DNA of 64,000 bases, from contig NZ_RAPV01000001.1 in assembly GCF_003610295.1 (NCBI RefSeq), forward strand, positions 3,472,001 through 3,536,000, read 5' to 3'. The stretch's first letter is position 1, and the number at the start of each line of letters is the position of its first letter. The stretch is from Paraburkholderia sp. BL23I1N1. Lineage in GTDB: Bacteria; Pseudomonadota; Gammaproteobacteria; Burkholderiales; Burkholderiaceae. The translations under genes and the position numbers were made by a program. The notes beneath the pieces were generated by a model, which ran no database searches, was not told the DNA's origin, and was given only the letters and a program-made list of their open reading frames with translations. Positions 8,967 through 17,253 of the stretch are shown in pieces.

Positions 8967-9493
8967 ACGACACACTCGCTTCCCTTGCGATCATTTTCAG
9001 CCAGCTTTCGCTGCTCGCGTTCGGTGGCGGCAACACGATTCTTCCGGAGATGCAGCGTCAGGTGGTGGATGTGCATCACTGGATGCCGGCCAGCGAATTC
9101 AGCGCGCTGTTCGCGCTCGCGCAGGCGGCGCCTGGGCCGAATCTGATGATCGTGACGCTGGTCGGCTGGCACGTGGCGGGTTGGGCGGGGATGCTGGTGA
9201 CTTCGGTGGCGAAGTTCGGACCGTCTTCGCTCGTAACGATTCTTGCGCTGCATGCGTGGGATCGATTCAAGGACCGTCCGTGGCGGCGTTACGCGCAAAT
9301 GGGGCTGGTGTCGGTGACGGCGGGCATTGTTGCGGCAAGTGCGGCCCTGATCGCCGAAGCGTCGAACCCGACGTCGATTGCATGGGCGATCACCGTTTTT
9401 ACCGCTGTGCTGGCGTTGAAAACGCGCATTCATCCGCTGTGGCTGCTGGCGGCGGGGAGCTTGATTGGGCTGACGGGGTTTGGGCAGTTTTGA
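8963..9493 (+). CDS. chrA2: Chromate transporter, short-chain subunit 2
   Basis: A 176-residue partner of the preceding short-chain CHR protein. It repeats the family pattern (SQLSLLAFGGGNTILPEMQRQVV and ALAQAAPGPNLMIVTLVGW) with about six hydrophobic segments. Start and previous stop overlap as ATGA, giving one transcript with coupled translation. In the family the two short chains insert with opposite topology and work together; that is known for other short-chain CHR pairs and inferred here. The gene ends 58 nt before the converging amn stop, with no strong terminator visible. Confidence 0.83.
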   Translation: MNDTLASLAIIFSQLSLLAFGGGNTILPEMQRQVVDVHHWMPASEFSALFALAQAAPGPNLMIVTLVGWHVAGWAGMLVTSVAKFGPSSLVTILALHAWDRFKDRPWRRYAQMGLVSVTAGIVAASAALIAEASNPTSIAWAITVFTAVLALKTRIHPLWLLAAGSLIGLTGFGQF

Positions 9494-9551
9494 GTCTTGA
9501 GGTGGCGGGGCGAGCGAAGCAGACGCTCGCCCTCGCCTTATCGAAAAGCGC

Positions 9552-11078
9552 TTACTGAAACGCCACTTCCGCGAAGCTGCGCAACTTGCGGCTATGCAAA
9601 CGATGCAAACCGTTCATGCGCAACAACTCCATCGCCTTCACACCGATCTGCAAATGCTGATCGACTTGCGCGCGATAGAACTGATCCGCCATACCGGGCA
9701 GTTTCAATTCGCCATGCAAGGGCTTGTCCGACACGCATAACAACGTGCCGTAAGGCACGCGGAAGCGGAACCCATTGGCGGCGATCGTCGCGCTTTCCAT
9801 ATCGAGTGCGACCGCACGGCTTTGCGACAGCCGCTGCACCGGTTCGCGATGATCGCGCAACTCCCAGTTACGGTTATCCACGCTCGCCACCGTGCCCGTG
9901 CGCATCACCCGCTTCAACTCGACACCATCCAGTTGCGTGACCTGAGCAACCGCACGCTCCAACGCCACCTGCACTTCGGCAAGTGCAGGAATCGGCACCC
10001 ACAGCGGCAAGTCGTCGTCGAGCACGTGATCCTCGCGCACATAGCCGTGCGCCAGCACGTAATCGCCCAAACGCTGCGTGTTACGCAGACCCGCGCAGTG
10101 GCCAAGCATGATCCACGCATGCGGACGCAGCACGGCGATGTGGTCCGTGATCGTCTTCGCGTTCGAGGGCCCGACACCGATGTTGACCATCGTGATGCCG
10201 CTGCCGTCGGCGCGCTTCAGGTGATACGCGGGCATCTGCGGCAGACGCGGCGGCGCCGTGCCTTCCTGCGCCTGCTCGCCGAGATTTTCGTTGTACGTGA
10301 TCACGTCGCCCGGTTCGACGAACGACGTATATTCGCTGCGATAGGCGCGCAGTTCTTCGTCGTCGGTATGGGCCATCATCGTGCGGCCGAGTTTGACGAA
10401 CTCGTCGATATAGAACTGGTAGTTCGTGTACAGCACGTAGTTCTGGCAATGCGTGGGCGAGGTGGCCGTGTAATGCTTCAGCCGATGCAGTGAGAAATCC
10501 ACCCGCGCCGCCGTGAACAGCGCAAGCGGATGCGGCTCGCCCGGCGGCGGCTCATACGTGCCGTTGACGATGCGGTCATCGAGCAGCGCCAGGTCCGGCG
10601 TGTCGAACACGTCGCGCATCAGGAACAGGCGTTCGCGATCGAGATCGCCTTCAAGATGGATGCCTTCGGCAAAGGCAAAGTGAATCGGAATCGGCTGTTC
10701 AGACACCCCGACTTCGATCTTCACGTGATGGTTCTTCGCCAGCAGGCGCAGTTGTTCACGATAATAGTTGCCGAACAGATCGGGCCGCGTGACAGTTGTC
10801 TCGAACACGCCGGGGCCCGCAACGAAACCGTACGAGCGGCGCGAGTCGATATGCGTGTTGACTTCGGTGCGCACTCTGACGAACGGATAGCAGGCGCGTA
10901 CCCGTCGCTCGAACAGTTCGTTGCGGCGGTAGCGCGCGAAGGCGTCGCGCAGGAACGAGGTGTTCGCTTCGTAGATCGCCGACAAACGCGTGACGGCCTC
11001 GGTCGCGTCGTCAAAGGATTCGGTTGGGAAGCTGTTGGCGGGAATCTGCACCGCGCGTTGATTGGTATCGTAGTTCAT
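9552..11078 (-). CDS. amn: AMP nucleosidase
   Basis: A 508-residue cytosolic enzyme that splits AMP into adenine and ribose 5-phosphate and so adjusts the adenylate pool. The N-terminal ~180 residues are the Amn-specific regulatory domain, and the C-terminal half is a nucleoside-phosphorylase fold (MVNIGVGPSNAKTITDHIAV, IMLGHCAGLRNTQRLGDYVLAHGYVREDH, ALDMESATIAANGFR). The Glu in ALDMESAT is the usual ribose-contacting residue of this fold. The length is slightly above the E. coli enzyme. AGGGGCG lies upstream of the ATG. It stands alone, convergent with the chromate genes. Confidence 0.93.
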   Translation of the reverse strand: MNYDTNQRAVQIPANSFPTESFDDATEAVTRLSAIYEANTSFLRDAFARYRRNELFERRVRACYPFVRVRTEVNTHIDSRRSYGFVAGPGVFETTVTRPDLFGNYYREQLRLLAKNHHVKIEVGVSEQPIPIHFAFAEGIHLEGDLDRERLFLMRDVFDTPDLALLDDRIVNGTYEPPPGEPHPLALFTAARVDFSLHRLKHYTATSPTHCQNYVLYTNYQFYIDEFVKLGRTMMAHTDDEELRAYRSEYTSFVEPGDVITYNENLGEQAQEGTAPPRLPQMPAYHLKRADGSGITMVNIGVGPSNAKTITDHIAVLRPHAWIMLGHCAGLRNTQRLGDYVLAHGYVREDHVLDDDLPLWVPIPALAEVQVALERAVAQVTQLDGVELKRVMRTGTVASVDNRNWELRDHREPVQRLSQSRAVALDMESATIAANGFRFRVPYGTLLCVSDKPLHGELKLPGMADQFYRAQVDQHLQIGVKAMELLRMNGLHRLHSRKLRSFAEVAFQ

Positions 11079-11278
11079 CTTCGTTCGCCCCTATTGATGA
11101 GATGACATTACCACGGAACCCGGGATCGCCAAATGACCTCGCGGCGCCTACCACAACCGCCTCGACAGCGGCCGCAAGATTGCGCGCACGTGGCGCGAAA
11201 GCGGCGCAAAATAAGGCCATCGCGCCCGTAGGCAAGGCTGGATTTGCTAGAATCGGGGCACCATTTTGGAGAATCACC

Positions 11279-11674
11279 ATGAAGCCGCTCCTTCCCGTCG
11301 CCGTTGCACTGGCCCTCGCCTTTGGCAACGCCGCGATGGCTGCCCAGCCTGTCGATGACACTCCGCCCCCCGGCGTGCCCCAGTCCGCCAACGAACGGGC
11401 CGGCCTGCCTGACCTGGAGAAGATCAATCGTCCGGCCGCCGAGGTCAGCTCGAAGGTCGAAATCAACGTCCCGCGCACGCCAAGCTTTCACGAACGCAGC
11501 CCCAACGGGACCGAAATCACCGAATACCGCGACAAAGGCAAGCCCGTTGAAATCAACGTGCGCTCGAATCTCGGCACGCGCTATCAGATGAGCGCGCCGC
11601 TCGACACGTCGCCCACCGTGCGCGACAACGGCCGCGCAAGCACGCGTTTGCCGTCGGTGAACCTGACTTATTGA
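11279..11674 (+). CDS. DUF2782 family secreted protein
   Basis: A 131-residue protein beginning with a clear Sec signal (MKPLLPVAVALALAFG, cleavage likely after AMA). The mature part is polar and proline-rich with TEITEYRDKGKPVEINVRSNLGTRYQM, which matches my memory of DUF2782 proteins found just upstream of thrB in Burkholderiaceae and other proteobacteria. Function is unknown; a periplasmic location is inferred. GGAG lies 8 nt before the chosen ATG at 11279. A longer reading from 11024 would cover the amn promoter and hide the signal peptide. An intrinsic terminator follows 52 nt after the stop. Confidence 0.8.
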   Translation: MKPLLPVAVALALAFGNAAMAAQPVDDTPPPGVPQSANERAGLPDLEKINRPAAEVSSKVEINVPRTPSFHERSPNGTEITEYRDKGKPVEINVRSNLGTRYQMSAPLDTSPTVRDNGRASTRLPSVNLTY

Positions 11675-11725
11675 TGCATGCTGGGGTGGCGGCGCGGCGT
11701 CAGCCGCTCCCCTGGTTCTGTGCGG

Positions 11726-11750
11726 CCCGCGGGCGTCGCCCGCGGGTTTT
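11726..11750 (+). terminator. Intrinsic terminator after the DUF2782 gene
   Basis: Perfect 9-bp GC stem CCCGCGGGC/GCCCGCGGG with a GTC loop, followed by TTTT. It separates the DUF2782 gene from thrB, which starts 86 nt later. Confidence 0.85.
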
Positions 11751-11835
11751 CAGCCTGCTTGCCGATTTCCAGCACCCCACATCTCGCACTGGTCGCATCG
11801 CGCCAGCCCGACTAACCTGATCCGACGTTTCCCGC

Positions 11836-12831
11836 ATGGCTGTCTTCACCGCTGTCACCGAACCCCAACTAGCAGAATGGATGCGTCACTACGATCTCGG
11901 CGAAGTCGTCGAGTTTCGCGGCATCCCGTCCGGTATTGAGAACAGCAACTTCTTTCTGACGACGACGCGCGGCGAATACGTCCTCACGATTTTCGAAAAG
12001 CTGACGGCCGAGCAATTGCCGTTCTATCTCGATCTGATGCAGCATTTAGTCGCACACCGCGTGCCGGTGCCGGATCCCATGCTACGCGAAGACGGCGCGC
12101 TGTTCGGCACGCTGCACGGCAAGCCCGCAGCCATCGTGACCAAGCTCGAAGGCGGGCCGGAGCTGACGCCGAAAGTCGAACACTGTGTCGAAGTCGGCCA
12201 AATGCTCGCGCGCATGCATCTGGCGGGACGCGACTACCCGCGATATCAGCCGAATCTGCGCAGCCTGCCATGGTGGCAAGAGACCGTGCCGACCATCCTG
12301 CCGTTCCTCGCCGGCGCGCAGCGCGACCTGCTGTCGTCCGAATTGGCGCATCAGGAGGCGTTCTTCGCGTCGGCGGATTACGCCGCGTTGCCCGAGGGCC
12401 CCTGCCACGCCGACCTGTTCCGCGACAACGTGCTGTTCGCGCGTGCCGCGCCGGAAACCGGCCACGAGGTGCGGCTGGGCGGCTTCTTCGACTTCTATTT
12501 CGCCGGCTGCGACAAGTGGCTGTTCGACGTCGCGGTAACGGTCAACGACTGGTGCGTCGACCTCGCCACCGGCAAGCTGGATGACGCGCGCACCAAAGCC
12601 ATGCTGCGCGCCTACCAAACCGTGCGCCCGTTCACCGCTGAAGAAAACCGCCATTGGGGCGACATGCTGCGTGCGGGCGCCTACCGCTTCTGGGTCTCGC
12701 GCCTGTATGATTTTCATTTGCCGCGCGCGGCCGAACTGCTCAAACCGCACGACCCCGGCCATTTCGAGCGCATCCTGCGCGAACGCCTGACCGGCGTTGC
12801 ACTTCCAGGCATTCATACCTCATGCAACTGA
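11836..12831 (+). CDS. thrB: Homoserine kinase, aminoglycoside-phosphotransferase-type
   Basis: A 331-residue homoserine kinase of the APH/choline-kinase fold used by Burkholderia and Pseudomonas instead of the GHMP-type ThrB of enterics. It makes O-phosphohomoserine for threonine synthesis. Visible landmarks are [15 protein letters not shown] and YVLTIFEK near the N-terminus, the catalytic loop [13 protein letters not shown], and the metal-binding segment [18 protein letters not shown]. The end overlaps the next membrane-protein gene by 10 nt, so the two are co-translated. The ribosome binding site is weak. Confidence 0.93.
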   Translation: MAVFTAVTEPQLAEWMRHYDLGEVVEFRGIPSGIENSNFFLTTTRGEYVLTIFEKLTAEQLPFYLDLMQHLVAHRVPVPDPMLREDGALFGTLHGKPAAIVTKLEGGPELTPKVEHCVEVGQMLARMHLAGRDYPRYQPNLRSLPWWQETVPTILPFLAGAQRDLLSSELAHQEAFFASADYAALPEGPCHADLFRDNVLFARAAPETGHEVRLGGFFDFYFAGCDKWLFDVAVTVNDWCVDLATGKLDDARTKAMLRAYQTVRPFTAEENRHWGDMLRAGAYRFWVSRLYDFHLPRAAELLKPHDPGHFERILRERLTGVALPGIHTSCN

Positions 12832-13628
12832 TCGAAGTCCCCGCGAAAACCGGCTATATCTGGTTCCGGCAGGGTATCTGGCTGTTCCGCAAGAACCCGC
12901 TCGCGTTTCTGACGCTGTTCTTTACCTATCTGCTGGTCATGACGCTGGCGGCGCAGATTCCGGTCGTCGGCGGCGTACTGCCGCTGGTCTTCATTCCAGG
13001 CGTTGCGGTCGGCTTCATGGCCGCATGCCGCAATACCATCGCGGGCAAGCCGGTGTTCCCGACCATTCTGGTGGACGGCTTTCACTCGTACGGCCCGGCG
13101 GTCGCCAAACGTCTGCTGCTGATGGGCGTGCTGTACGTCGTCGCGATGGCGCTGGTGCTGGCCGGCTCGGCGCTCGCCGACGGCGGCATGCTGTTGAAGG
13201 TCATGCTCGGCGTGACCACGGTGGATCAGGACGCGATCGCCAACAGCAATATTCCGCTGGCGGTGATCACCGCGCTCGCGCTCTACATTCCGGTCGCGAT
13301 GATTTTCTGGTTCTCGCCGGTTCTTACCGCGTGGCACGACGTGCCGCCCGTCAAGGCAATGTTCTTCAGCGTGGTCAGTTGCTGGCGCAATCGTGGCGCG
13401 TTCATCGTGTTCGGCGCATTGTGGTTCGCGGTGGCGACAACGGTCTCGTTCGGCCTCACCGCGCTGATGCAGGCGCTGGGCGCGGCCGACTTCGCGTTCG
13501 CGATTCTGATGCCTGCCACGATGATCGTCACGACCATGCTGTATTGCTCGTTCTACGCGACCTATCGCGGCTGCTTCGGCGTGCAAACGCCCGAAGCGCC
13601 GGACCTGCCGACCACCCCGGCGGCCTGA
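12822..13628 (+). CDS. BPSS1780 family multi-spanning membrane protein
   Basis: A 268-residue inner-membrane protein with about six hydrophobic helices, starting [30 protein letters not shown]. This opening is the hallmark I associate with the Burkholderia BPSS1780 family. The function is unknown. It overlaps the 3' end of thrB by 10 nt, and this pairing recurs in the group, but nothing in the protein suggests a catalytic role in threonine synthesis. No charged pore motif or transporter signature is evident. A GC hairpin without a T-run lies at 13643–13663. Confidence 0.78.
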   Translation: MQLIEVPAKTGYIWFRQGIWLFRKNPLAFLTLFFTYLLVMTLAAQIPVVGGVLPLVFIPGVAVGFMAACRNTIAGKPVFPTILVDGFHSYGPAVAKRLLLMGVLYVVAMALVLAGSALADGGMLLKVMLGVTTVDQDAIANSNIPLAVITALALYIPVAMIFWFSPVLTAWHDVPPVKAMFFSVVSCWRNRGAFIVFGALWFAVATTVSFGLTALMQALGAADFAFAILMPATMIVTTMLYCSFYATYRGCFGVQTPEAPDLPTTPAA

Positions 13629-13810
13629 ACCCTGTGCAGGCACGGGCGCTCTTCTGGCGCCCGGCCGTAGTTCTGCCGTAGCTTTGTCTTAGGGCGCCAC
13701 GCCGCCAGTTGCTTCGCCAAATCCCAACCGCACTCGTCAACTTGCCTCGATTTGCGGCACAATAGTTTGCGCGCAATCGATTTGCACGCTCTTTTTATGC
13801 GAGATGCACC

Positions 13811-14263
13811 ATGACCCAGCGCCCCGCCTTGCCCTTCACGCTCGACGAACAACTCTGCTTCGCGCTCTATTCGACCTCGCTTGCGATGACGAAAGCGTAC
13901 AAACCGTTGCTCGACAAGCTCGGCCTCACCTATCCGCAATATCTGGCGATGCTGGTGCTCTGGGAAGCCGACGACGTCGCGGTCAAAGACCTCGCCGCGC
14001 GGCTGAATCTCGACTCGGCAACGGTCACGCCGCTGCTCAAACGTCTCGAAGCGCAGGGATACCTGGAACGGGTACGCGGTGTCGAAGATGAGCGGCTCGT
14101 CTATATCCGGCTCACCAAAGCGGGCACCGCCCTGAAGCGCCAGGCTCGCGAAGTGCCGGCAGAAATCTTCTGCGCGACCCAGCAGACGCCTGAATTCCTG
14201 CTCCGTCTGCGCAACGATCTGACGCGCCTGCGCACCACGCTCAACGATTACATGGACCACTAG
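13811..14263 (+). CDS. ohrR: Organic hydroperoxide-sensing MarR repressor OhrR (2-Cys type)
   Basis: A 150-residue MarR-family winged-helix repressor. The sensing cysteine is Cys16 in [11 protein letters not shown], and a second cysteine, Cys121, lies 105 residues later, the same spacing as the C22/C127 pair of Xanthomonas OhrR. It is therefore predicted to be a 2-Cys type that forms an intersubunit disulfide on oxidation by organic peroxides. The DNA-binding part is [30 protein letters not shown] with the wing [12 protein letters not shown]. It stands directly upstream of its target ohr, with an operator in the gap. Confidence 0.92.
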   Translation: MTQRPALPFTLDEQLCFALYSTSLAMTKAYKPLLDKLGLTYPQYLAMLVLWEADDVAVKDLAARLNLDSATVTPLLKRLEAQGYLERVRGVEDERLVYIRLTKAGTALKRQAREVPAEIFCATQQTPEFLLRLRNDLTRLRTTLNDYMDH

Positions 14264-14306
14264 CCGGTCTGCCTGAAAAGCGCACTATCGATACGATACA
14301 AAAATT

Positions 14307-14330
14307 CATTTGCACACAAATGATTTGTGT
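14307..14330. promoter_or_regulatory. OhrR operator overlapping the ohr promoter
   Basis: Two overlapping inverted repeats occur: CATTTG-CACA-CAAATG at 14307–14322 and ACACAAA-TGA-TTTGTGT at 14314–14330. AT-rich dyads of this kind are the known OhrR targets. A plausible promoter overlaps them, with TTGCAC at 14310–14315 as the -35 and TATCTT at 14333–14338 as the -10 (17-bp spacing). Repression of ohr by occlusion is the expected mechanism. Confidence 0.75.
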
Positions 14331-14431
14331 ACTATCTTTATCACATGCCGCTTCGATGCGGCTCCGCCGGAAAGGTGGGCAAGCAACGGCAAGCATGCAA
14401 TCCCTGATAACCGAGACAATGGAGCATCACC

Positions 14432-14851
14432 ATGAACATCCTCTACAAAGCAAGCGCAACCAGCACCGGTGGCCGTGACGGCCGTGCAGTATCGTCGGAC
14501 AATGCGTTGGACGTGAAGCTGGCGGCACCGCGTGAACTGGGCGGCAACGGCGCAGCGGGCACAAACCCGGAACAGCTGTTTGCAGCCGGCTACTCGGCAT
14601 GTTTTCTGAGCGCGATGAAATTCGTCGCCAGCCAGCACAAGCAAACTTTGCCGGCTGACACGCAAGTGACGGCAGAAGTGGGTATCGGCCCGAACGACAA
14701 CGGTGGCTTCGCGCTCGACATCGATCTGCGCGTCTCGTTGCCGGGCCTCGCTGCCGACGCAGCCAAGGAACTGGTCGACGCAGCGCATCAGGTCTGCCCG
14801 TACTCGAACGCCACGCGCAACAACGTCGCAGTGCGCCTGCAAATCGCGTAA
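14432..14851 (+). CDS. ohr: Organic hydroperoxide reductase Ohr
   Basis: A 139-residue thiol peroxidase of the Ohr/OsmC family that reduces lipid and organic hydroperoxides using lipoyl-protein electrons. The two catalytic cysteines are Cys57 in YSACFLS and Cys122 in VCPYSNATR, both in the canonical Ohr context. The N-terminus (ILYKASATSTGGRDGRAVSSD) matches Ohr rather than OsmC. It lies 168 nt downstream of ohrR behind an OhrR-type operator. A hairpin follows 65 nt after the stop. Confidence 0.95.
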   Translation: MNILYKASATSTGGRDGRAVSSDNALDVKLAAPRELGGNGAAGTNPEQLFAAGYSACFLSAMKFVASQHKQTLPADTQVTAEVGIGPNDNGGFALDIDLRVSLPGLAADAAKELVDAAHQVCPYSNATRNNVAVRLQIA

Positions 14852-14916
14852 GCGGTGGCCTGAACGGCTCGCGGATGAATAGTTGACGCCGCGCGGCAGA
14901 ATCGCGGCACCTGAAA

Positions 14917-14961
14917 CAGCGCCCATGCCCTGCAAAACGGGGATGGGCGCTGCGCCGTTTT
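14917..14961 (+). terminator. Probable terminator of ohr
   Basis: A 14-bp stem with one mismatch (arms 14917–14930 and 14939–14952) around an 8-nt loop is followed, after five bases, by TTTT at 14958–14961. The T-run is short, so efficiency is uncertain. Confidence 0.6.
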
Positions 14962-15414
14962 ACGGGCTCGGCATGCAATGTGGAATTCCGATTAAACGCG
15001 TTCAGCGCCTCGTCGACGCCTTCGATATCGGCCTGGCCTGGGTTCGCCATGACCTGTACAGCATGGACAACGCCCCGCTATACCATGCGCTCAAGCAATG
15101 CGAGCGCATCTGATGCGGGCGCCGTGGCTGCCGGGTGCGGAACGGGAATCGAGAGGAATGCGGCGGGATATTGGGCAAGGATTGTCCTGCACCAATCGTC
15201 GATCCCGACGAAGCGCGGCAGCGTACGTTTGCCCTTTTCGGCAAGTAAGTACCCGCTCACGTTGTTGTGATCGGAGTGTCTGGGAATACTGTAAGAAGCG
15301 CTGTAAAAAGCGCCGTTTGCCGTCGCTACTCGTGTTTTAGCGCTGATCGCTTGGGCACGCCGCCCCAAGCACCGGCGTTCTTCAATACCCGCCGATGCTT
15401 CAAACTCGCGCAGC
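14962..15414. other. Gap with no confident gene; possible gene remnant on the minus strand
   Basis: About 450 nt separate the ohr terminator from DUF3563. On the minus strand a frame is open from 15368 down to a TAG at 15080–15078. It includes KGKRTLPRFVGIDDWCRTIL and would start best at a GTG at 15260. The same frame resumes after the TAG (VHAVQVMANPGQADIEG) to about 14983. I do not recognise the protein, and one nonsense codon may have broken it. A 12-bp tandem repeat with 11/12 identity (15289–15300 and 15301–15312) sits just upstream of that GTG. Confidence 0.3.
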
Positions 15415-15591
15415 TTAGTGCTGGGTCATCCACGACGGATGGCGGGTGGTCGCCTCACGATCCAGCTTGCGCATACGGAATTCCAGATCGTACAGATCGG
15501 TTGCCTCTGCGAGGAAAGCGTCAGCGCGTTCTTTCGCGAGTTGATCGGGCGATTTGGTCAAGAACAGAAACAGGCGGCTAAGCAGATACAT
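15415..15591 (-). CDS. DUF3563 small protein
   Basis: A 58-residue protein, MYLLSRLFLFLTKS followed by ERADAFLAEATDLYDLEFRMRKLDRE, which matches the DUF3563 pattern of a hydrophobic N-terminus and the FLAEATDLYDLExRMRxLD core. These small proteins are common in Burkholderia and have no known function; membrane association is inferred from the first 13 residues. The ATG at 15591 is chosen over one five codons upstream because GAGG lies 6 nt before it. The upstream region holds several palindromes described separately, suggesting tight regulation. Confidence 0.8.
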   Translation of the reverse strand: MYLLSRLFLFLTKSPDQLAKERADAFLAEATDLYDLEFRMRKLDREATTRHPSWMTQH

Positions 15592-15612
15592 GGTCAACCT
15601 CGACAATGAGTT

Positions 15613-15659
15613 TAGGCGTTAACGCCTAGGGAATAACCCGTATTATAGGGAAAACCCTA
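15613..15659. promoter_or_regulatory. Palindrome cluster upstream of DUF3563
   Basis: Three elements are packed into 47 bp: a perfect 16-bp palindrome TAGGCGTTAACGCCTA (15613–15628), a TAGGG-AATAA-CCC copy starting at 15627, and TAGGG-AAAA-CCCTA at 15646–15659. The two TAGGG-type copies start 19 bp apart, about two helical turns. They lie between the start of DUF3563 and the converging esterase stop. The binding protein is unknown; a dimeric regulator is inferred. Confidence 0.5.
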
Positions 15660-15698
15660 GGATTGCGCCATCACTCATTTCGAGGTGTTGTTCCAAGT

Positions 15699-16895
15699 TC
15701 ACCGTTCGTCCGCCGAGGCTTCTGTGACAGTGCTTTCAGCGATACAACCGGTGCCCGTGCGGCGCTGGTGCCGGAAGAATTCCCACACCATAGCGCTTGC
15801 GTCGGGACCTTTGGCGGAGTGGAACGGTACCGCGTCGTCGCCGCCGCTCCAGGCGTGCGCGAGACCTTGCACACGGCACAGCCGCACCACACGCCGTCCG
15901 CCGCGCAAATAGTCGCGCATCACCACGCCTCCCTTGCGCTCTTCCTTGACCTCACCCGATTTGCGCACGCCTTTCTCGTCGACGATCCGGTTCAGGCGGA
16001 GAAACTGCTCCGCCAACTGGTCCGCATTGACCGGCGCGACCACATGATCGGCATCGCCATGGAGAATGATGGCCGGCATGCCAGGGTAATCCGCCACATT
16101 AACGAGTTCGTCGACTAACTCGGCGGGCTCGCGTCGCGTGCCGCGCCGCATGACGTCCATGGCGGTAATGCCGGAACGCGCCTCCCCGAAAGCGGGGCCG
16201 GAATGCAGCGCGACCGCTGCGAAATGCTCCGGATAGTTGGCGGCCAGAAGCGCGGTCAGCCCGGCGCCTGCGGAGATTCCGGCGACATACACACGCTCGC
16301 TGTCAAAGCCATGCTCGGCAACCAGCGAATCCACCAGCGACACAACCGCACGCGTCTCAGCGCCGCCCGCGTTATCGCTGGCGTCGTACCAATGCCAGCA
16401 GCGATGCGAATGCACGTGCTTCGACTGTTCCGGATAAACCACGGCGAAGCCGAACCGGTCCGCGAGCACGTTCATCCGCGTGCCTTCCGCGAATTCCTCA
16501 ATCGACTGGGTGCAGCCGTGCAGCATCACCACCAGTGGCATCGCCTCGTGCGCGTGGCCGGTCGGGATATACAGACCATACTGAAGGTGGTTGACGAGCC
16601 GCCCCGGCGAGACAGGCGCCGAATGGAACGAGCGCGTCCATGAACCGCTCGCCCAAGCCGAAGCGCGCGGACGAACCCGCGACTCCCGTGGGGCGGCGCG
16701 CGGCGCCTCGCGTTTCGCGGAGGCGCGCAAAGCGGCCACCGGCTTGACAGGACGGACCTTGGCCGAAGGCTTGCTGGTCGGAGCGCGTGCCGGCCGCGTG
16801 GGAGCACGCTTGGTGGTTGCGTGGGCATGCTCGGTTTGAATGGCGAGCAACCGCTTGAGACCGCGCAGCCAGATTTTCGAGAGACTTTTTGCCAT
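15699..16895 (-). CDS. PHB depolymerase family esterase
   Basis: A 398-residue alpha/beta hydrolase of the PHB-depolymerase (LpqC-type) esterase family. The N-terminal ~100 residues are Arg/Ala/Pro/Lys-rich and low in complexity. The catalytic part starts near RLVNHLQYGLYIPTG, with the oxyanion motif VMLHGCTQ, the nucleophile in GISAGAG and the His in GLAHAWSGG. No classical signal peptide is visible, so action on intracellular short-chain polyhydroxyalkanoate or another ester is possible. The ATG at 16895 has GAGG 9–10 nt upstream; an in-frame start 26 codons earlier lacks a site. A palindrome typical of PHB-granule genes lies upstream. Confidence 0.78.
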   Translation of the reverse strand: MAKSLSKIWLRGLKRLLAIQTEHAHATTKRAPTRPARAPTSKPSAKVRPVKPVAALRASAKREAPRAAPRESRVRPRASAWASGSWTRSFHSAPVSPGRLVNHLQYGLYIPTGHAHEAMPLVVMLHGCTQSIEEFAEGTRMNVLADRFGFAVVYPEQSKHVHSHRCWHWYDASDNAGGAETRAVVSLVDSLVAEHGFDSERVYVAGISAGAGLTALLAANYPEHFAAVALHSGPAFGEARSGITAMDVMRRGTRREPAELVDELVNVADYPGMPAIILHGDADHVVAPVNADQLAEQFLRLNRIVDEKGVRKSGEVKEERKGGVVMRDYLRGGRRVVRLCRVQGLAHAWSGGDDAVPFHSAKGPDASAMVWEFFRHQRRTGTGCIAESTVTEASADER

Positions 16896-16949
16896 CGGCG
16901 GGTAACCTCGCAAAAAGGGACAGGTGACGCTCGATAGAACGACGCTTTG

Positions 16950-16964
16950 TTGTGCAATGCACAA
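16950..16964. promoter_or_regulatory. Perfect 15-bp palindrome upstream of the PHB esterase, candidate PhaR site
   Basis: TTGTGCA-A-TGCACAA lies 55 nt upstream of the esterase ATG in a 358-bp divergent gap. TGCA-rich dyads of this type are what I recall for PhaR-bound phasin and PHB promoters in betaproteobacteria, which suits the neighbouring gene. The rest of the gap to 17253 holds only a TATACT -10-like hexamer at 17138–17143 facing the PAP2 gene. Confidence 0.5.
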
Positions 16965-17253
16965 TAACACCATTCCTCATGCGATGCTGGAAGCCTGAGC
17001 CCCTGTCGAGCACCGATTTTTCCGGTCAGCGAACCTTGCAGCAGCAACAACGTCAAATCGTTGCAAAGCTTGTTCGCCAGCCAACGTCCTGCGACAAAAA
17101 GCCTGGCGCGCGGCAAGCCTGGCCCGAAGCACCCGTCTATACTGGCGGGTAAATAATGTCGGAACACGCCATTGCGCCGTCGGCGATTCACGCCGTTCGC
17201 GCGTTAAACCACTACCAACCCGATTCTACGCGGCCTTGGTCGCGCTTTTTGCC

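Noticed and set aside
13643..13663. CGGGCGC/GCGCCCG hairpin after the BPSS1780 gene as a terminator
   Set aside because: Only a 7-bp stem and no T-run; not strong enough to call.
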